Below are positions 35,148 to 49,357 of a DNA stretch of 64,000 nucleotides, piece after piece. This stretch comes from Epichloe hybrida (lineage: Eukaryota > Ascomycota > Sordariomycetes > Hypocreales > Clavicipitaceae): NCBI GenBank assembly GCA_019022495.1, contig JAFEKR010000041.1, positions 1 to 64,000 on the forward strand. Reading direction: 5' to 3'. A model generated the notes under the pieces. That model had not been told where the DNA came from. It ran no database searches and worked only from the letters and a program-made list of their open reading frames with translations. Positions within the stretch are counted from its first letter, which is position 1; each line of letters begins with the position of its first letter. The position numbers were made by a program, and so were the translations under genes.

Positions 35148-36405
35148 TATGTACGGATCCGTAGTTTCGAACGGATTGTCGTCGCTCGGCGGCTGGAGGG
35201 AGGAATGACCTGGCGTGACTGACGCGCTCGGGGCGTCTGTGTTGTTGCATCGCCAACTTCGAAAGAAATGTACATACATAGTCCTCTATGCATGGTACTC
35301 GCGTACGGATGGGAAGGGAGGGTAGCCAGGGTTAAGAACTGCCTGATTGCTAAATATGTCCCATCAAAGACACGACACTTGGCATGTACGTCCGTACGGA
35401 CTACATGGAAGGCACCAATCAATTTCGATTTCAGATTATTTCTCCGAGTACGCCGTATGTATTACCATGTCCTCTCACCCGTACGGAGTACAGACTCTAT
35501 GTAACTTACGAGGATCATCGCATGATGGAGGGGACTTGGGCGGCACCTGCTTGCACGCCTACATGTATATACGGCCTATGCTCATGTTATGTACGGCCGT
35601 GGCCTATTACATGTAGAGTAAATGGCCGGGACCATGGCCTGCTGGCCTGCAGCGCACTGCAACATGGGCCACTGATGCCTCGTATGGGAATGGACTGTGG
35701 CGAACAGCCTCGCGAGCTAATTGGTTGGCCGTCTGCCTGAGCAGGTGGCAGTTGGCTTGCCTAGCAAAATCGCCGTCTACCAAGCAAACGGCGGTAAACT
35801 TTTTGAGAGTTCGACTTGACAGCCAATTTTCCCTGCTCTGTCTGTCCATTGGATCACGATGACCTGTCCCTCCAAAGCACGCTGTCAGTGACGGTAATAT
35901 ATCATTTCATCGGGGTTTATTCAAAAATCACCTAATAGCATCTCAACAGCTCATATGTCTGTTCCAAATGAACGCATGTAGGAAAGCTGTTGCTTGCTGG
36001 TCGAGTTCTTGAATGGCGCGCAAGTGGGGACCCGCTCCTCTGCCCGCCAACCCACCCCTACATACATACCATCTGCCGCTGAGCCGCCCTGCACTGCACC
36101 TCTCACCAGAGGCTCTCACGTACTAACTTATGTAAGCTACGCCACGCCACGCTTCGCCACGCCACGCCACGCCTCGCTGACACCAGAGCCCGAACAATGT
36201 GAAGCCCAAAATTTGCAACTCAACCGTGATATCAGACAGAGCCACCACTGGTAGTCCGTGTCCTTGTCTATTGCCGCCCATCCAATGCTGGAGCGAAAGC
36301 ACACTCCATGGCCGCGAAAAAGATCATGACGACATCTAAGCCCGACTCTCTACGCGACAAACATCCCAACGGCCGCGTCAAGGCGTGCCTGGTTCACCGA
36401 GAACC
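35148..36405. promoter_or_regulatory. Long upstream region of the ArAE transporter
   Basis: No gene recognised in 1.26 kb. It holds several CGTACGG-rich words, including GTACGGAGTA at 35481-35490, and a CCACG pentanucleotide stretch at about 36143-36178. Short ORFs here lack any family resemblance. Confidence 0.45.
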
Positions 36406-39400
36406 ATGAGCTCAAACACCACCACCTCCTCGGCCGGCGCATGGCCGCCGAGTCGTCCTTCCAAGAGAAGCGTGAGTAAGCCGAGCAAGCATTCGGCGCG
36501 ACCTGATCGCGCCGCACCCCCCGTGGACAGGACAGTTTTAGCTTTTGAAAGAGCTGACTTTTCGATGGGGCGACGGGTAGAAAATGCGCAACGGCACCTT
36601 CATCATCCCCAGCACCGGCGAGCGCTCCAGACGTCAGTTTACCCTCCGGACTTCAAGAAGCAACTTCTCGGGTAACAGCGGCCGGTTCGAAGCATCGTCG
36701 TCGATGGGACAAGCGACCGACCGAATCTGTTCCACCGCCCAAGTCGTCAAGGACACATTCAAATCTATGTGGCAGTGGGTCAATTCGCGAGACGGTCACC
36801 AAGTGCTCAAGTGTACGCTGGCGTACCTTTTTGGCAGCACGGCAACCTTCTGGCCGCTCCTGTCCGACTTCCTGGGCCACCGAGACGGCAAGCATATCGT
36901 GGCTACCTTGACCGTCTACTTCCATCCGGCCCGAACCATGGGGTCCATGTTGGAAGCTGTGCTCGTTGCTATACTGGCCGTTGCCTACGCCGAGGTTGTG
37001 TGCGTCTTTTCCATGTTCGCGGGCATTGCTTCTCGAACAAGCACGGGATCGCTCGTTCCTGCACACGCTGTCGTTTTGACCATCTTTGTTGGAGGCGGAT
37101 TGGGGTTCCTGGGATGGATCAAGCAGAGGCTCAACCAGCCTCTCGTCAATGTCGCCACGACTCTTGCTTCCATGGCCATCATCTCGGTCATTACGAAAGA
37201 ACAATCGGTGCAGGACGGCTACTTCTCGGGAGACAAGATTGTCCAAGTGATCAAGATGTTGGCCGTAGGCATCATTTTCTCCACAGCCGTGAACCTGCTG
37301 GTATGGCGCCTGTCTGCTAGGAGAGTGCTACGCGAGTCCGTCGTCACAGCGTCCGTATGCATGGGCGACAGACTGTCCTCTGTCACAAGAGGCTTCCTCA
37401 ACGGCACAGGCGACGACATCAACTCACCAGAGTACGCACAATCGCGACGTCGCTATGATTCTGCATACACGGAAATGTCAAAAAGTCTTCGAGAAGCCAA
37501 GCTTGAGCACTATCTCATGGGTCACGAGAAGATATACAAGCTTGACAAGCGTCTCTTCAAATCCGTTGAAGCTGTTCATCAAGCCATCGGCGGTCTGCGC
37601 AGTGCTTTGTCAACTCAGATTGCTCTCCTGAACGAGCTGCCACCACCGTCCAGCTCACAAGATGAAACCTGTGCATTATCACCCGGGGCATCACCCCTGA
37701 CACCAAGAGTGCGGCGTGTGGCGTCCCTGCTCCTCGGCGGCGCCGGAGATGATTTGTCTGTCATTGAGGAGGATGAGGAGGACCTTCGAATGCACCTACT
37801 CTCGCAGTCTGAACCATGTCTTGTAGGGACAGCCATTTTCCGGACACCATCAGACATATTCTCGCTCTTCATTACCATGCTTGGACCATCATTGAAATCC
37901 CTTGCGTACACGCTCTCCGAAACTCTTCGGGTGTCCCCGTTCGGCGAGGACCCTGCGTCTGAAGTCAGAGTCAATGACCAGCTTCGCGAAAGTCTGCGGG
38001 ATGCGCAGAATCTCTTCAATCACGCAAAAAGCAACGCTCTGCAGGAGCTCTACAAGACGATTGAACTCGGCCGCTCACGGTCAGAGGCCATTCAAGCCGA
38101 TATTGAGGAGGTAGCCGCGGCGTGCGGACACTTCTCATTTAGTCTCCGCGCCGTCGCGGACGAGATGGATGCCTATTTGGACGTGCTGGAAGAGTTGCAG
38201 CACGTCACTGAAACCAACTCCCGCAGCTGGGAATGGCTCAAGTTCTGGCAACGGTCGTCTTCCAACACTCCCCCGGACGACCCAGCGTGCGAGTCTCTGC
38301 TACAGAAGAAGAAGAAGAAGAAGAAGAAGAAGAAGAAGAAGATGTCCACAGTGCGCGGGCTCGGAAAGTCGGCTGTCCCGAAAGGCATCCCCGACTCCAT
38401 GAGAAAACGGCGAGACTCGTTCAACTGGGACGCTGCCCCGAGCGCCAGTTCACTGCAGCGCATGATGTCCCAGCAAATACTGAAAGTGATGCGCTTCCTA
38501 GCTCGCGAGGACATCCTATTCGGCATCAAGGTCGGCATCGGAGCCGTCCTCTGGGCACAGTTCGCCTTCATACCGCAGACGCGGCCCATGTACCAGAACT
38601 GGCGTGGCGAATGGGGGTTGTTATCATACATGATTGTCGTGGGTATGACAACGGGTGCGTCAAACACGACATCCACTTCTCGTCTCATCGGGACCCTAAT
38701 TGGCGCCGCATGTGCTTGCATATCATGGCTCGTCAGTCAGGGCAATGCCTATATCCTCGCGCTGTTCGGATCCATCATGGCGCTCTGGAACTTCTACATG
38801 ATTCTAGTTGTGCAGAATGGTCCACTGGGTCGCATTGCCCTGCTGGCGTACAACGTCATTGTCCTCTACGCCTACAGTCTATCTCAAGACGTGGACGACG
38901 ACGACGATGACGAGGGCGGCAGGAATCCTCTCATCTTCGAAATCACGTACCATCGAGTGGTTGCCGTGGTCTTGGGCATCATCTGGGGCATGATGATCTG
39001 CCGGCTGCTCTGGCCCATTTCTGCGCGGAAAAAGTTCAAAGAAGGCCTTTCGGTGCTGTATCTCCAGCTCGGACTTATCTGGAGGCGCGGGCCGTTAAGC
39101 GTCCTCGTTGCCAGTAACAACACGTTGGATTACATGCGAGAGGGGGAACAGAGTGCTCTTCAGCGATATGGCAAGACCTCCCCCCCCCCCCCCTCTTCTT
39201 CTCCGCTGATTACCTTGTGTTCTCATCCTAACACCCTCCATAGCGTTCAAGCTAGAAACCCTCCGCGACTCAGCCAAGTCGGAATTCGAACTCCGCGGGC
39301 CCTTTCCCGACGCGCCCTACTCCCGCATCATGCAGTCCACCAAGCACATCCTCGACTCCTTCTACGCCATGCGCCTCCTGACCCAGCGCCACGGCACCGT

Positions 39401-39809
39401 CTCTGCCGGAGAACTCGCCCTCCTCGACTTCACCAGCGACGAGCGAGTCCGTCTCTGCCGTCGCATCTGCCACGTCCTCCAGGTTCTCGCCTCGTGCATC
39501 ATGCTCGAATACCCCCTTACCGACGCCATCCCCACGATCGACTCCACCAAAGATCAACTCCTTGGCAAGATTTACCGCTTCCGCAAACACCATATGGGTC
39601 AGGTGGCGGCGGCGGCAGACGAAGGAGATTGTAAAATCCAACGCACAAACGGCAAGAAGAGCGAGGTCGTTGTCGAAGAAAAGGACTACGCCTTGCTGTA
39701 CGCTTATACGCTCGTGACGGTGCAGGTGGCGGAGGAGTTGAGGAAGGTCAAGGCCGAGATTGAGAATTTGTTCGGTGTACTGAATACGGATGAGTTGTTG
39801 CTTGAATGA
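36406..39809 (+). CDS. ArAE / FUSC-type membrane transporter (putative aromatic acid exporter), 1073 aa
   Basis: Exons 36406-36471, 36581-39170 and 39244-39809. The first intron (109 bp) has a perfect GTGAGT donor; the second (73 bp) starts with GC. The start ATG lies in GAACCATGA. Two blocks of membrane segments are visible: about residues 90-270 (VLKCTLAYLFGS, HAVVLTIFVGGGLGFLG, AVGIIFSTAVNLLVW) and about 660-840 (FGIKVGIGAVLWAQFAFI, GRIALLAYNVIVLYAYSLS, VVAVVLGIIWGMMICRLLW), each followed by a long hydrophilic region. This layout and length match the fungal ArAE_2 / DUF2421 family, related to fusaric acid resistance proteins. Plasma membrane export of organic acids is the family idea; the substrate is unknown. 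Oddities are a run of 12 lysines (38306-38341) between the two halves and an acidic DVDDDDDDE loop. Confidence 0.87.
38306..38341 (+). repeat. In-frame (AAG)12 microsatellite coding poly-lysine
   Basis: Twelve AAG codons in a row between CTACAG and ATGTCC, inside the cytoplasmic linker of the transporter. Repeat number is likely to vary between strains. Confidence 0.95.
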
Positions 39810-40098
39810 GAAGAAGAGGGGGAAATACGTGTTGGATTGTGCATTACATTTCGCGCGGCGGCGAAAATTAAGCGTTGCAATGATGCAGTATCATTTCAGT
39901 TGGAAAAAAAGTTGGATGTGCGCGAGTACGATTACACTAGAGTAGATTCATGAATCGGTGTGCGATAGTTAGTTAGATACCCCCCCCCCCCCCCTTTTGT
40001 TTATATAAACAGACAACTTTGTTTGAAAGATGAATGGTCGTTACCCATGATATCCACCAACATGACAACTCCGTTATGCAAGCCTTGTTCCATGACTC
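39810..40098. other. Convergent intergenic region
   Basis: Between two 3' ends. It contains a C homopolymer at about 39980-39994 followed by a T-rich stretch. Nothing coding. Confidence 0.5.
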
Positions 40099-42503
40099 CT
40101 ACAATGTACATTCGCGCAATCTCCCCTGTCGCCCAATCTCATATTCTATCCATCTTCCAATGCCCTTGCGGCCGGGCACCAACACGCTGCTTGGGTTCAT
40201 GACGTGGCAGCCCTCGTATGTGACGCAGAAGGGGGGCGCAGTGGTATCTATCAGGGCCATGGCCGTGGGGAGCGGGTACAGGTGCAGCGCTGATGAATAG
40301 TCCCAGTGCACGGGACGGATAGTCTGCCTGAACGGAGCGAGGAAGCCTTGGTCGAGGATGGTTTTGACGAGCTTCTGGGCGGTGCGGACGTCCTCTGTCA
40401 CTGTGTGAGGAGATGCGGCGACGGGGCCGTCATTGGCAGCATCGAGTTGCATGGCGTCTGCTTCGACTTGCGCGTCGTCGGCGGTGTTGGCTCGCTCGGC
40501 AGTCGTCCCCTGTTCGGCTTCAGGGTCAGCGGCTCTTCGCTTTACTGTGACGGCTGCGCGGCGCAGACGGGCCGATATATCATCTCGGAATAGGACAAGC
40601 TCGTGGTTGGGACCGAAGAGCGTCATGCGACTCGGGTTGGAGGTCCACACCGCGGAGCCCTGGACGCCATGAAGGCCCGCCTCTGCGTTGGCCGTGGCAA
40701 AGGCGCGTCGGATCCGCGATGTGAACATGTCGGGGACAGCTTTCCGCGGCAGTGGCACGGATGCCCCCGCTGTGAAGGACGACACCCAGCCGTCGTTGTC
40801 GCCGGGGACAAAAGCAAACGTCGACGACTGGAGGAGGGTCGGAAAGTCTGTGAGCGCGGATGCAAGAGCATCAAAGTATTCCTTGTACTCGATGCTCCCG
40901 CCGCTGCCGCCCCGGGCCATGACGGCTTGCTGGGTAAAGTTGCCGGTCAGAACAAAGGCCAGCGGCGCGGAGCCTTCTGGTTCGGTGGCATAGAGAGACA
41001 GGATCTTGCGCATTGCATGGAGAGCTCGTGGCTGGTCCAGATTGAGCTCGCCAATGATGACGGCTCTCCCTCGGCCGGGCATGTCTTGTGACGTTGGTTG
41101 GTGCATAAGACGTCGCTCAATTCGGCGCATCTTTGCCCCAACTGCTCTTTCACTGCCAACGCCAAGGAAGTCGATCCATCCGAAACCACCACCGATGGTG
41201 TGATCCTGGCCACCGCCCTCGGGACCACTGATTCCCAGGGTTGCTTGTCGTCTCTCACAGGGTGGTTGTCCGATGAAGAAGCCTTGGAATCTCCCGCCCA
41301 ACGTTCCGCCAACACCACTGCTGCCACTCAACCCTTTGCCCACCGACTCTTCCTCTTCTTCGTATACACCGTCTACCAGTACCACCATGCCGGGGCAGAA
41401 CCACGCCGAGTCGTCGGGGATCGCTACGGCCTGGGTGAGGTCAAGGGGTATCGAGCCGGTAAGATCGCTGATGGCGAGATTGCCCGTTGGAAGAATTACT
41501 AGCTGGCCAAGAAGCATGTGGTTGCTGCCATGGCGGCCAAGCATATTGGCGATGGGTGTGATTTTGAGGGATTGTTGGTTTGACAAAGAACGCTGGACTG
41601 TCCTTTTTCGTGAAGATGAGACGGATGAGGTTTGGAAGGCTTCGCTTCGAAGTAGTCGCTGATAGATGACTTGGTAACGATTTCGAAATACTGTAGTTTT
41701 GTGTGATGCGGGTGGTAGCAGAGACGGCTTGTTCGTTTCTCTGCGGATCAAAAGTCAGCGACTATGCGTCGGCTTTTCTCCCAATGTATTACTCGCAGCC
41801 ATACTCACCGTTCAAAGTGTTTCTTGCCGACATTGTATACTAGTCGCGGTTGATCAAACGCGTTAATGACATTAAGCCAAGCCCGCGGATCATTCGTGCT
41901 CTCATCATCATCCTGCTGTGCATCTTCCTGGACCCCCAATCCGGACATGCCAAAACTAGCGTTGCTGTCTTCTCTCGGGGGAGCAGATGGTCGCAGGCCC
42001 AATCTCGTATTGACCGCATCTCCATCCTTGACGTCGAGCATGCTATTCCCCCTCGGTAGTCCTTTTCCAGGCCCGACAATCTTGCCGCCACTCATGTTCC
42101 CTTCCAGTGTCTTGAGGATGTCGTGCAGTTCCTTGCTCTTTCCGTCGACTATCACGCCGCCGTTTCTGTTCTTCCAACTTCTGGCAATCTCCTCCAGCAC
42201 GCGTTCTGCGAGACCCTCTTCCCGCCATCCTGACCCGCAGTGTTTCCCGATGAAGGAGGCCAATTCTTGGAGTGCGGAGGATGTGATGGTAAGAGAATGC
42301 TTCTTTGTGAATGTACGAAAGGCCAGTGGTCGCAGCGTAGCGGGAGGCAAGATGATGGGTAGAATTGCGGCTTTGGGAGCATTGACGTTGAACGGCTTCA
42401 GCGGGTGTACTGGTGTGCCGAATGCGGGCGACGATGATGGTATAGCAGACGAGGGCGGGATGACGTTTTGCCGTCGGAAAATGGGGGCTGGCGTTCTGTC
42501 CAT
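40099..42503 (-). CDS. dpb2: DNA polymerase epsilon subunit B (Dpb2), 778 aa
   Basis: Two exons, 42503-41809 and 41740-40099; a 68 bp intron (GTGAGT...GCAG, branch-like GCTGAC) splits the CGA codon. This is the essential second subunit of replicative polymerase epsilon, linking it to the CMG helicase in the nucleus. The N-terminal part (about 55-130, FTKKHSLTITSSALQELASF) is the small helical domain, and the C-terminal half (about 440-770) is the calcineurin-like but inactive phosphoesterase domain, with VIIGELNLDQP, FVLTGNF, FAFVPGDNDGW and FGPNHELVLFRDD. The metal ligands of active phosphoesterases are replaced, as usual in B subunits. A Glu run and a Gly-rich insert lie between. It is divergent from the small mitochondrial-type gene, sharing a 316 bp promoter region. 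Confidence 0.93.
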
Positions 42504-42819
42504 TGTTTCCTGCTAGCTAATCTGCTCCTCGTCCGCCATAGAAGTAGAGGTCGAGAAGCTGGAAGGATGTGAAGGAAGCATCAAGTTGCCGCATCACTCC
42601 GTACAAACAAAACGATATGCCCAAACTGGCATAGTTTCGATGCGGGTGGGGGGAATGATTCCACGCGTCGACGCGTCTGGTTCTTAATTGATTTCTGTTA
42701 AATGCATATCCACACCCTAGGGGCTGTCGATTGACTTCCAGGTAAGCACTTGGGGCTTAGCTCGGTACGGAGTTCTCCGTACCACTCTCTCGTGTTCTTC
42801 ACATCTACAGGTTCACAGA
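42504..42819. promoter_or_regulatory. Bidirectional promoter region with a perfect palindrome
   Basis: Lies between divergent starts. It holds ACTCCGTAC at 42596-42604 and a perfect inverted repeat GGTACGGAG-TT-CTCCGTACC at 42764-42783, 36 bp before the start of the plus-strand gene. Confidence 0.6.
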
Positions 42820-43609
42820 ATGTTGGCGGTCACAGCTCGGTTCGCTTCTCGGAGCATCACCGAATGGCGAAGGGCATTTTTCTCCCTGCCGAACAACTCA
42901 CACATCGTACATGCAGTCTCGAACTTGATCCGCATCTTCCAAAGCTTGCTAACTTATGTGACCAGAAAGTCTTTGACAACCCGTCATCGCCAGCGTCCTA
43001 TCTTCTGACTTATTTGGACACCGACCCTCCATCCCCGAATCTCGCTATCGGAACCTCGACTACAATTCCTCCCACGCCGCAATCGTTTGCGGAAAATCGC
43101 CATTTCATGACAGTCTTGAATGAGGTTTTGTCTGAGTATGGGAACAGAGATGAGGACGTCACCAACCAGGCTCGCGCCTTTGCCAGCTCCGGGGGAGTCA
43201 ATCTTGGCTACGGCGGGGCTTTGTTCAACAACCATCGACACAGCCGGGGATCGTCACGGAAACAAGGAGCGGCCGGCGGTGCAAGTGGGCAGGGAGGCGC
43301 CGGAGGAGCTGGAAAAGGCGGATGGGTGCATCTCAGCGACCGCCGCAATCCTCCCGACTTTGGAAGAATAGCCTGGCCTGAAGACATTCTTGGTAGTGTT
43401 GAGGTCAACGGAGAGGGAGAGGTTGTTGGGCAGGTTCAGCCGAGCGGCACGTACAGAGTGGTCACCAATGAGGGAATGTGAGTGTCTTGGGAGATTTTTG
43501 TTCTATTGTTTTCTGACTAACCATTGGTGTCTATTATAGACTGGGACTGAGCCCTTTTCTGCGGGAAAAATTAACTGAGCGGCTGAAGAAGGAGGAATCT
43601 CAGTCATGA
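42820..43609 (+). CDS. Conserved fungal protein of unknown function, probably mitochondrial, 222 aa
   Basis: Three exons, 42820-42906, 42966-43477 and 43540-43609. The first intron (59 bp, GTACAT...GCTAAC...CCAG) joins the presequence-like start MLAVTARFASRSITEWRR to KVFDNPSSPASYLLTYL; the second (62 bp) has GTGAGT. The N-terminus is rich in Arg and Ser without acidic residues, as in mitochondrial targeting peptides. A Gly/Ala-rich linker follows, then a well-formed C-terminal block (WVHLSDRRNPPDFGRIAW, EDILGSVEV, LGLSPFLREKLTERL) that I recall as conserved in filamentous ascomycetes without an assigned role. An alternative start at 42863 in the other frame would remove the presequence. It shares its promoter with dpb2. 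Confidence 0.72.
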
Positions 43610-44490
43610 TGGGTAAATTTGGCCGACATCAGGCACGCCATCAAGCAACCTATCAAGCAGGAGTTGCCCGACAGCGACTTGTATAACTCCATGTAGTTGA
43701 CGCCAATATACCTCATCTACTAGTCAAGAAAGGGATGGGATCATTGGGACTGGGCCGACAGCGACCCATGTTGCTTGACGCAATCAAGGTGCCTGAAGCA
43801 ACGAATGATATCCCTGCTCTCCCACTTGTTGGCAGCCGCTTAGAAGGAAGGGTCCAATGTTGCGGTCGTTTTTTCAACCCCAATCATAATTTGGGGATCC
43901 GCGGGAAGTCTTGGGGCCCCGATTCTGCTGTACATACACTAATCCGTATGACAAGTCTCCTAAAACACTACATATGGTTTACACAAACACACGGGACGAG
44001 CGACGAAATGACAAGTGGGCAACCCGTTTTTGAGGTTCCTTCGGTGAGATGTTGCCGAGAACTCGTGCTTGTCTGCGGTCCATCTTTGTACGGGGCAGGG
44101 CACAAATTGGCAGTCGTCATCATGCGATGAAGGTGGCGTGACGGATGACGGATGGATGGGAAGCTGGCTAAATTTAATCCGTAGAGTTCGGGCAATATAC
44201 AACGTACTCGGTAACATTATGAATGAGTCCGTATGTACTCCGTACGGTACCCCTCCATGATACCGTCCCCGGTGCTCACTGGTTCACTGGTTCCTCCCCC
44301 GGCCCCCACCCACCAACTCACACACCAACTCACACACCAACTCTACAACGTCCCAACTCCACCAGCCAGCCAGCCAGCCATTCCGTTTGACTTCCGCCCA
44401 ACCAAGCTTGGTTTGTTGCGGAAGAATACAACTTGCCGTGCTAACCAAAGTAGCACTGTAATATCGCCTCTCAATCCTAACTTCCCCGCC
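43610..44490. promoter_or_regulatory. Upstream region of snf1
   Basis: No gene recognised. It contains TACTCCGTAC at 44236-44245, a CAACTCACAC-type direct repeat at about 44309-44343 and a CT-rich leader. An upstream frame open to the snf1 ATG (from 44233) looks like untranslated leader. Confidence 0.5.
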
Positions 44491-46945
<2,455 letters not shown>

Positions 46946-47006
46946 CTCGCGCTGTCAGGGGAAGTGATGATTAGCATTCTGGGATCTGGCGTACGGGCAA
47001 GTCGTG

Positions 47007-47037
<31 letters not shown>

Positions 47038-47398
47038 GGCATGTATTTGATTGAATTCCACATGTATAGAACGGGCTGGAAGGGGTGGTGCGTGCAAAGA
47101 CACGGGTTCACGGGTCGCGGGTCACGGTTCATGGTTCATGGTTCACGGTTTCTCGCCACAATGTTCTCCTTTTCTCGTGTATACAAGATGGCGGTCAAGA
47201 CATTGATGGCAGCAATTCAGCTTCGGCTTTTTTTTTTTTGCCATGATTTGAAATAGGCGGCGATGCAACGGGATTTATTCATGTCTGTCTGCCAATCAAC
47301 CAAGTATCAAGTAAGCAAGCAAGCAAGCAAACAAGCGCGATGAGATGCGATGGATGGATGGATGGAGATGAGGTGAAACAGGCATCAGGCATCAAGCA
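46946..47398. other. Convergent intergenic region with simple repeats
   Basis: Between the 3' ends of snf1 and isocitrate lyase. It holds a run of 28 T (47010-47037), CAAG tetramer repeats (about 47310-47335) and GGAT repeats (about 47350-47366). Nothing coding. Confidence 0.6.
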
Positions 47399-49357
47399 TC
47401 AATGGAACTGATCCTCGGTGACACCCTTGCCCATGGCGGCAGTGGAGCTCACACCGCCCGTGACCATCTTCTGCAGCTCGTCGACGTAGGTGGCGCCGCT
47501 CCACTTCTGGTGCTTGACGACGTCGACGCCTCGGGCCATCTCGGGCTCCTGGACGAGCTCGCCGTAGGCGCGCATGCCGTGGCTGGCGTAGGCGCGGGCA
47601 AAGGTGTCGCTGGCGAGGGCCGTGGTGTGCAGGCCGGCGAGGGTGATGAACTGCCAGCAGTAGCCGAGGGCGGCGAGGCGGCGGATGTACGTCTCCTGGT
47701 CGGCGCGCGACATGGCCGTCTTCCAGTTGAAGCTGGGCGAGAGGTTGTAGGCGAGCTTCTGCTCGGGCCAGGCGGCGTGGACGCCGTCGGCAAAGGCCTT
47801 TGCCTGGGCAAAGTCGGGCAGCTTGCTCTCCATCCAGACGGCGTCGCAGTAGGGCGCGTAGGCGACGGCGCGGCTGACGGCGCAGTCGCAGCCGCCGCGG
47901 AGGCGGTAGTAGCCCTCGCGGGTGCGGGGCGCGTCCCAGTCGAAGAAGATGACGTCGCCGGAGCCGGCGCCGGCACCCGCATTCGCATCCGCACTCGCAC
48001 CCGACAAGAGGGCCCTCGCCACGGCGCGCGCCTCGGCGTTGGACTTGCCCCGCGCCTGCGACAGGTACCGCGCCTTGAGGGCGTCGTCGTCGTCGTCGTC
48101 GCCCATGGCCGCGAGGACGGCTTCGTCGAAGAGCTTCAGGTCGGCCGCCGCGAGCCACTCGTCCTCGACGCGCTGCAGCTCGTCGCCCGCCTTGCCGGCC
48201 TTCTCGGCCGCCGTCATGACGTCGGCGAGGGGCTGCAGCGAGGGGTTGGTCGAGCCGAGGATGAAGGCGTGGTCGCGGGGGTCAATGGTGGTGGTGATGA
48301 GCGTGGCGGCCTCGGCGTCGGTCCGGGCGACGGCGACGAGGTCGGAGCCTGGTTCCAGAAAAAATATCAAAATCAACCTCGTGTTCAATCGAGAAATGGC
48401 GGAGGAGGGAGAGAGGTTTTAATTATTATTTACCCATTATGTCGGCCTGCGCACGAATGGCAACGAGTCGGCTGATGTGCTCGCTGATGGGCACCAGGAC
48501 CTTGCCGGCCATGTGGCCGCACTTCTTGGTCCCCGGCGCCTGGTCCTCGATGTGGATGCCCGCCGCGCCCTTCTCGACAAACAGCTTGGTGAGCTTCATG
48601 ACGGCCGTGAGGCCGCCGTGGCCCGTGTCGGCGTCGGCGATGATGGGCCGCAGGTAGTCGACGTTGGCCACGTTGGCGCGCTGGTCCCGGGGCGTGCTGA
48701 GCCGTTCCTGGCGCTGCTTGCGGTCGTGGAAGAGCTGCGCCATGAACAGGTGGCCGACCTTGTTGGGGACCGTCGTCTGAGAACAAGCAAGCAAGCCAGG
48801 CAGCCAGCCTCGATCAGTTTCTTCTTCTTCTTCTTCTTCTTCTTCTCCTTGCTCTGCAGCGGGACTGGGAAACATACGTATGGGTAGTCGGCCAGATCAG
48901 GACCGGGCTCGTCCGACGACGACGCCGTGGACGAGGACTGCCATCCCGAGACGTAGACCGTGTCGAGATACTTGGCCATCTGCGTCACCATGGTGGGCTC
49001 CAAGCAGCCGTACGTGTACGATGCATCCTTGTTCTGAACCGTGGGGAGGGGAAAGGGGGATGTTAGCAAAGCCGGCCGGCATCGACAAGATGGGATTTTT
49101 TTCAATAGATTTTCTTTTTTACGAACCTTGAACCGCCCCTCGAGAATCCCCCACAGCTTCTTGGCCTGCACGTTGCTGGGATATTCAATCTTGAGATGCC
49201 CCCTCTTGGAGACAATCTGCTCCGCGGTAAACGGACGCTTGGTGAACCTCCAGCGCGGTTCCTTCCACCAGTTCCTGACCTGCTCGATCTCCCTGGCGAA
49301 CAGCTCGTCCTCGATGTCCGGGTCGATGGCCGGGTTGACCATGTTGTTGGCAGCCAT
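47399..49357 (-). CDS. icl1: Isocitrate lyase, 559 aa
   Basis: Four exons: 49357-49127, 49033-48878, 48776-48434 and 48348-47399; introns of 93, 101 and 85 bp. It cleaves isocitrate to glyoxylate and succinate, the first step of the glyoxylate cycle, for growth on acetate and fatty acids. The active-site signature KKCGHMAG (Cys at about 215) is present, as are [28 protein letters not shown] and the conserved C-terminus [18 protein letters not shown]. The catalytic KKCGHM form favours true isocitrate lyase over methylisocitrate lyase. It is about 20 residues longer than the Aspergillus enzyme because of an acidic DDDDDD loop and an Ala/Gly-rich insert. The C-terminus FH is not a canonical peroxisomal SKL signal. 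Intron 2 contains a CTT repeat. The convergent neighbour is snf1, a known regulator of this gene class. Confidence 0.95.

Noticed and set aside
40306..41091. Plus-strand ORFs opposite dpb2
   Set aside because: They overlap conserved Dpb2 coding sequence and show no domain of their own.
47402..48475. 357-codon plus-strand ORF opposite isocitrate lyase
   Set aside because: It is a shadow of the GC-rich third codon positions of the enzyme; the minus strand carries all conserved motifs.
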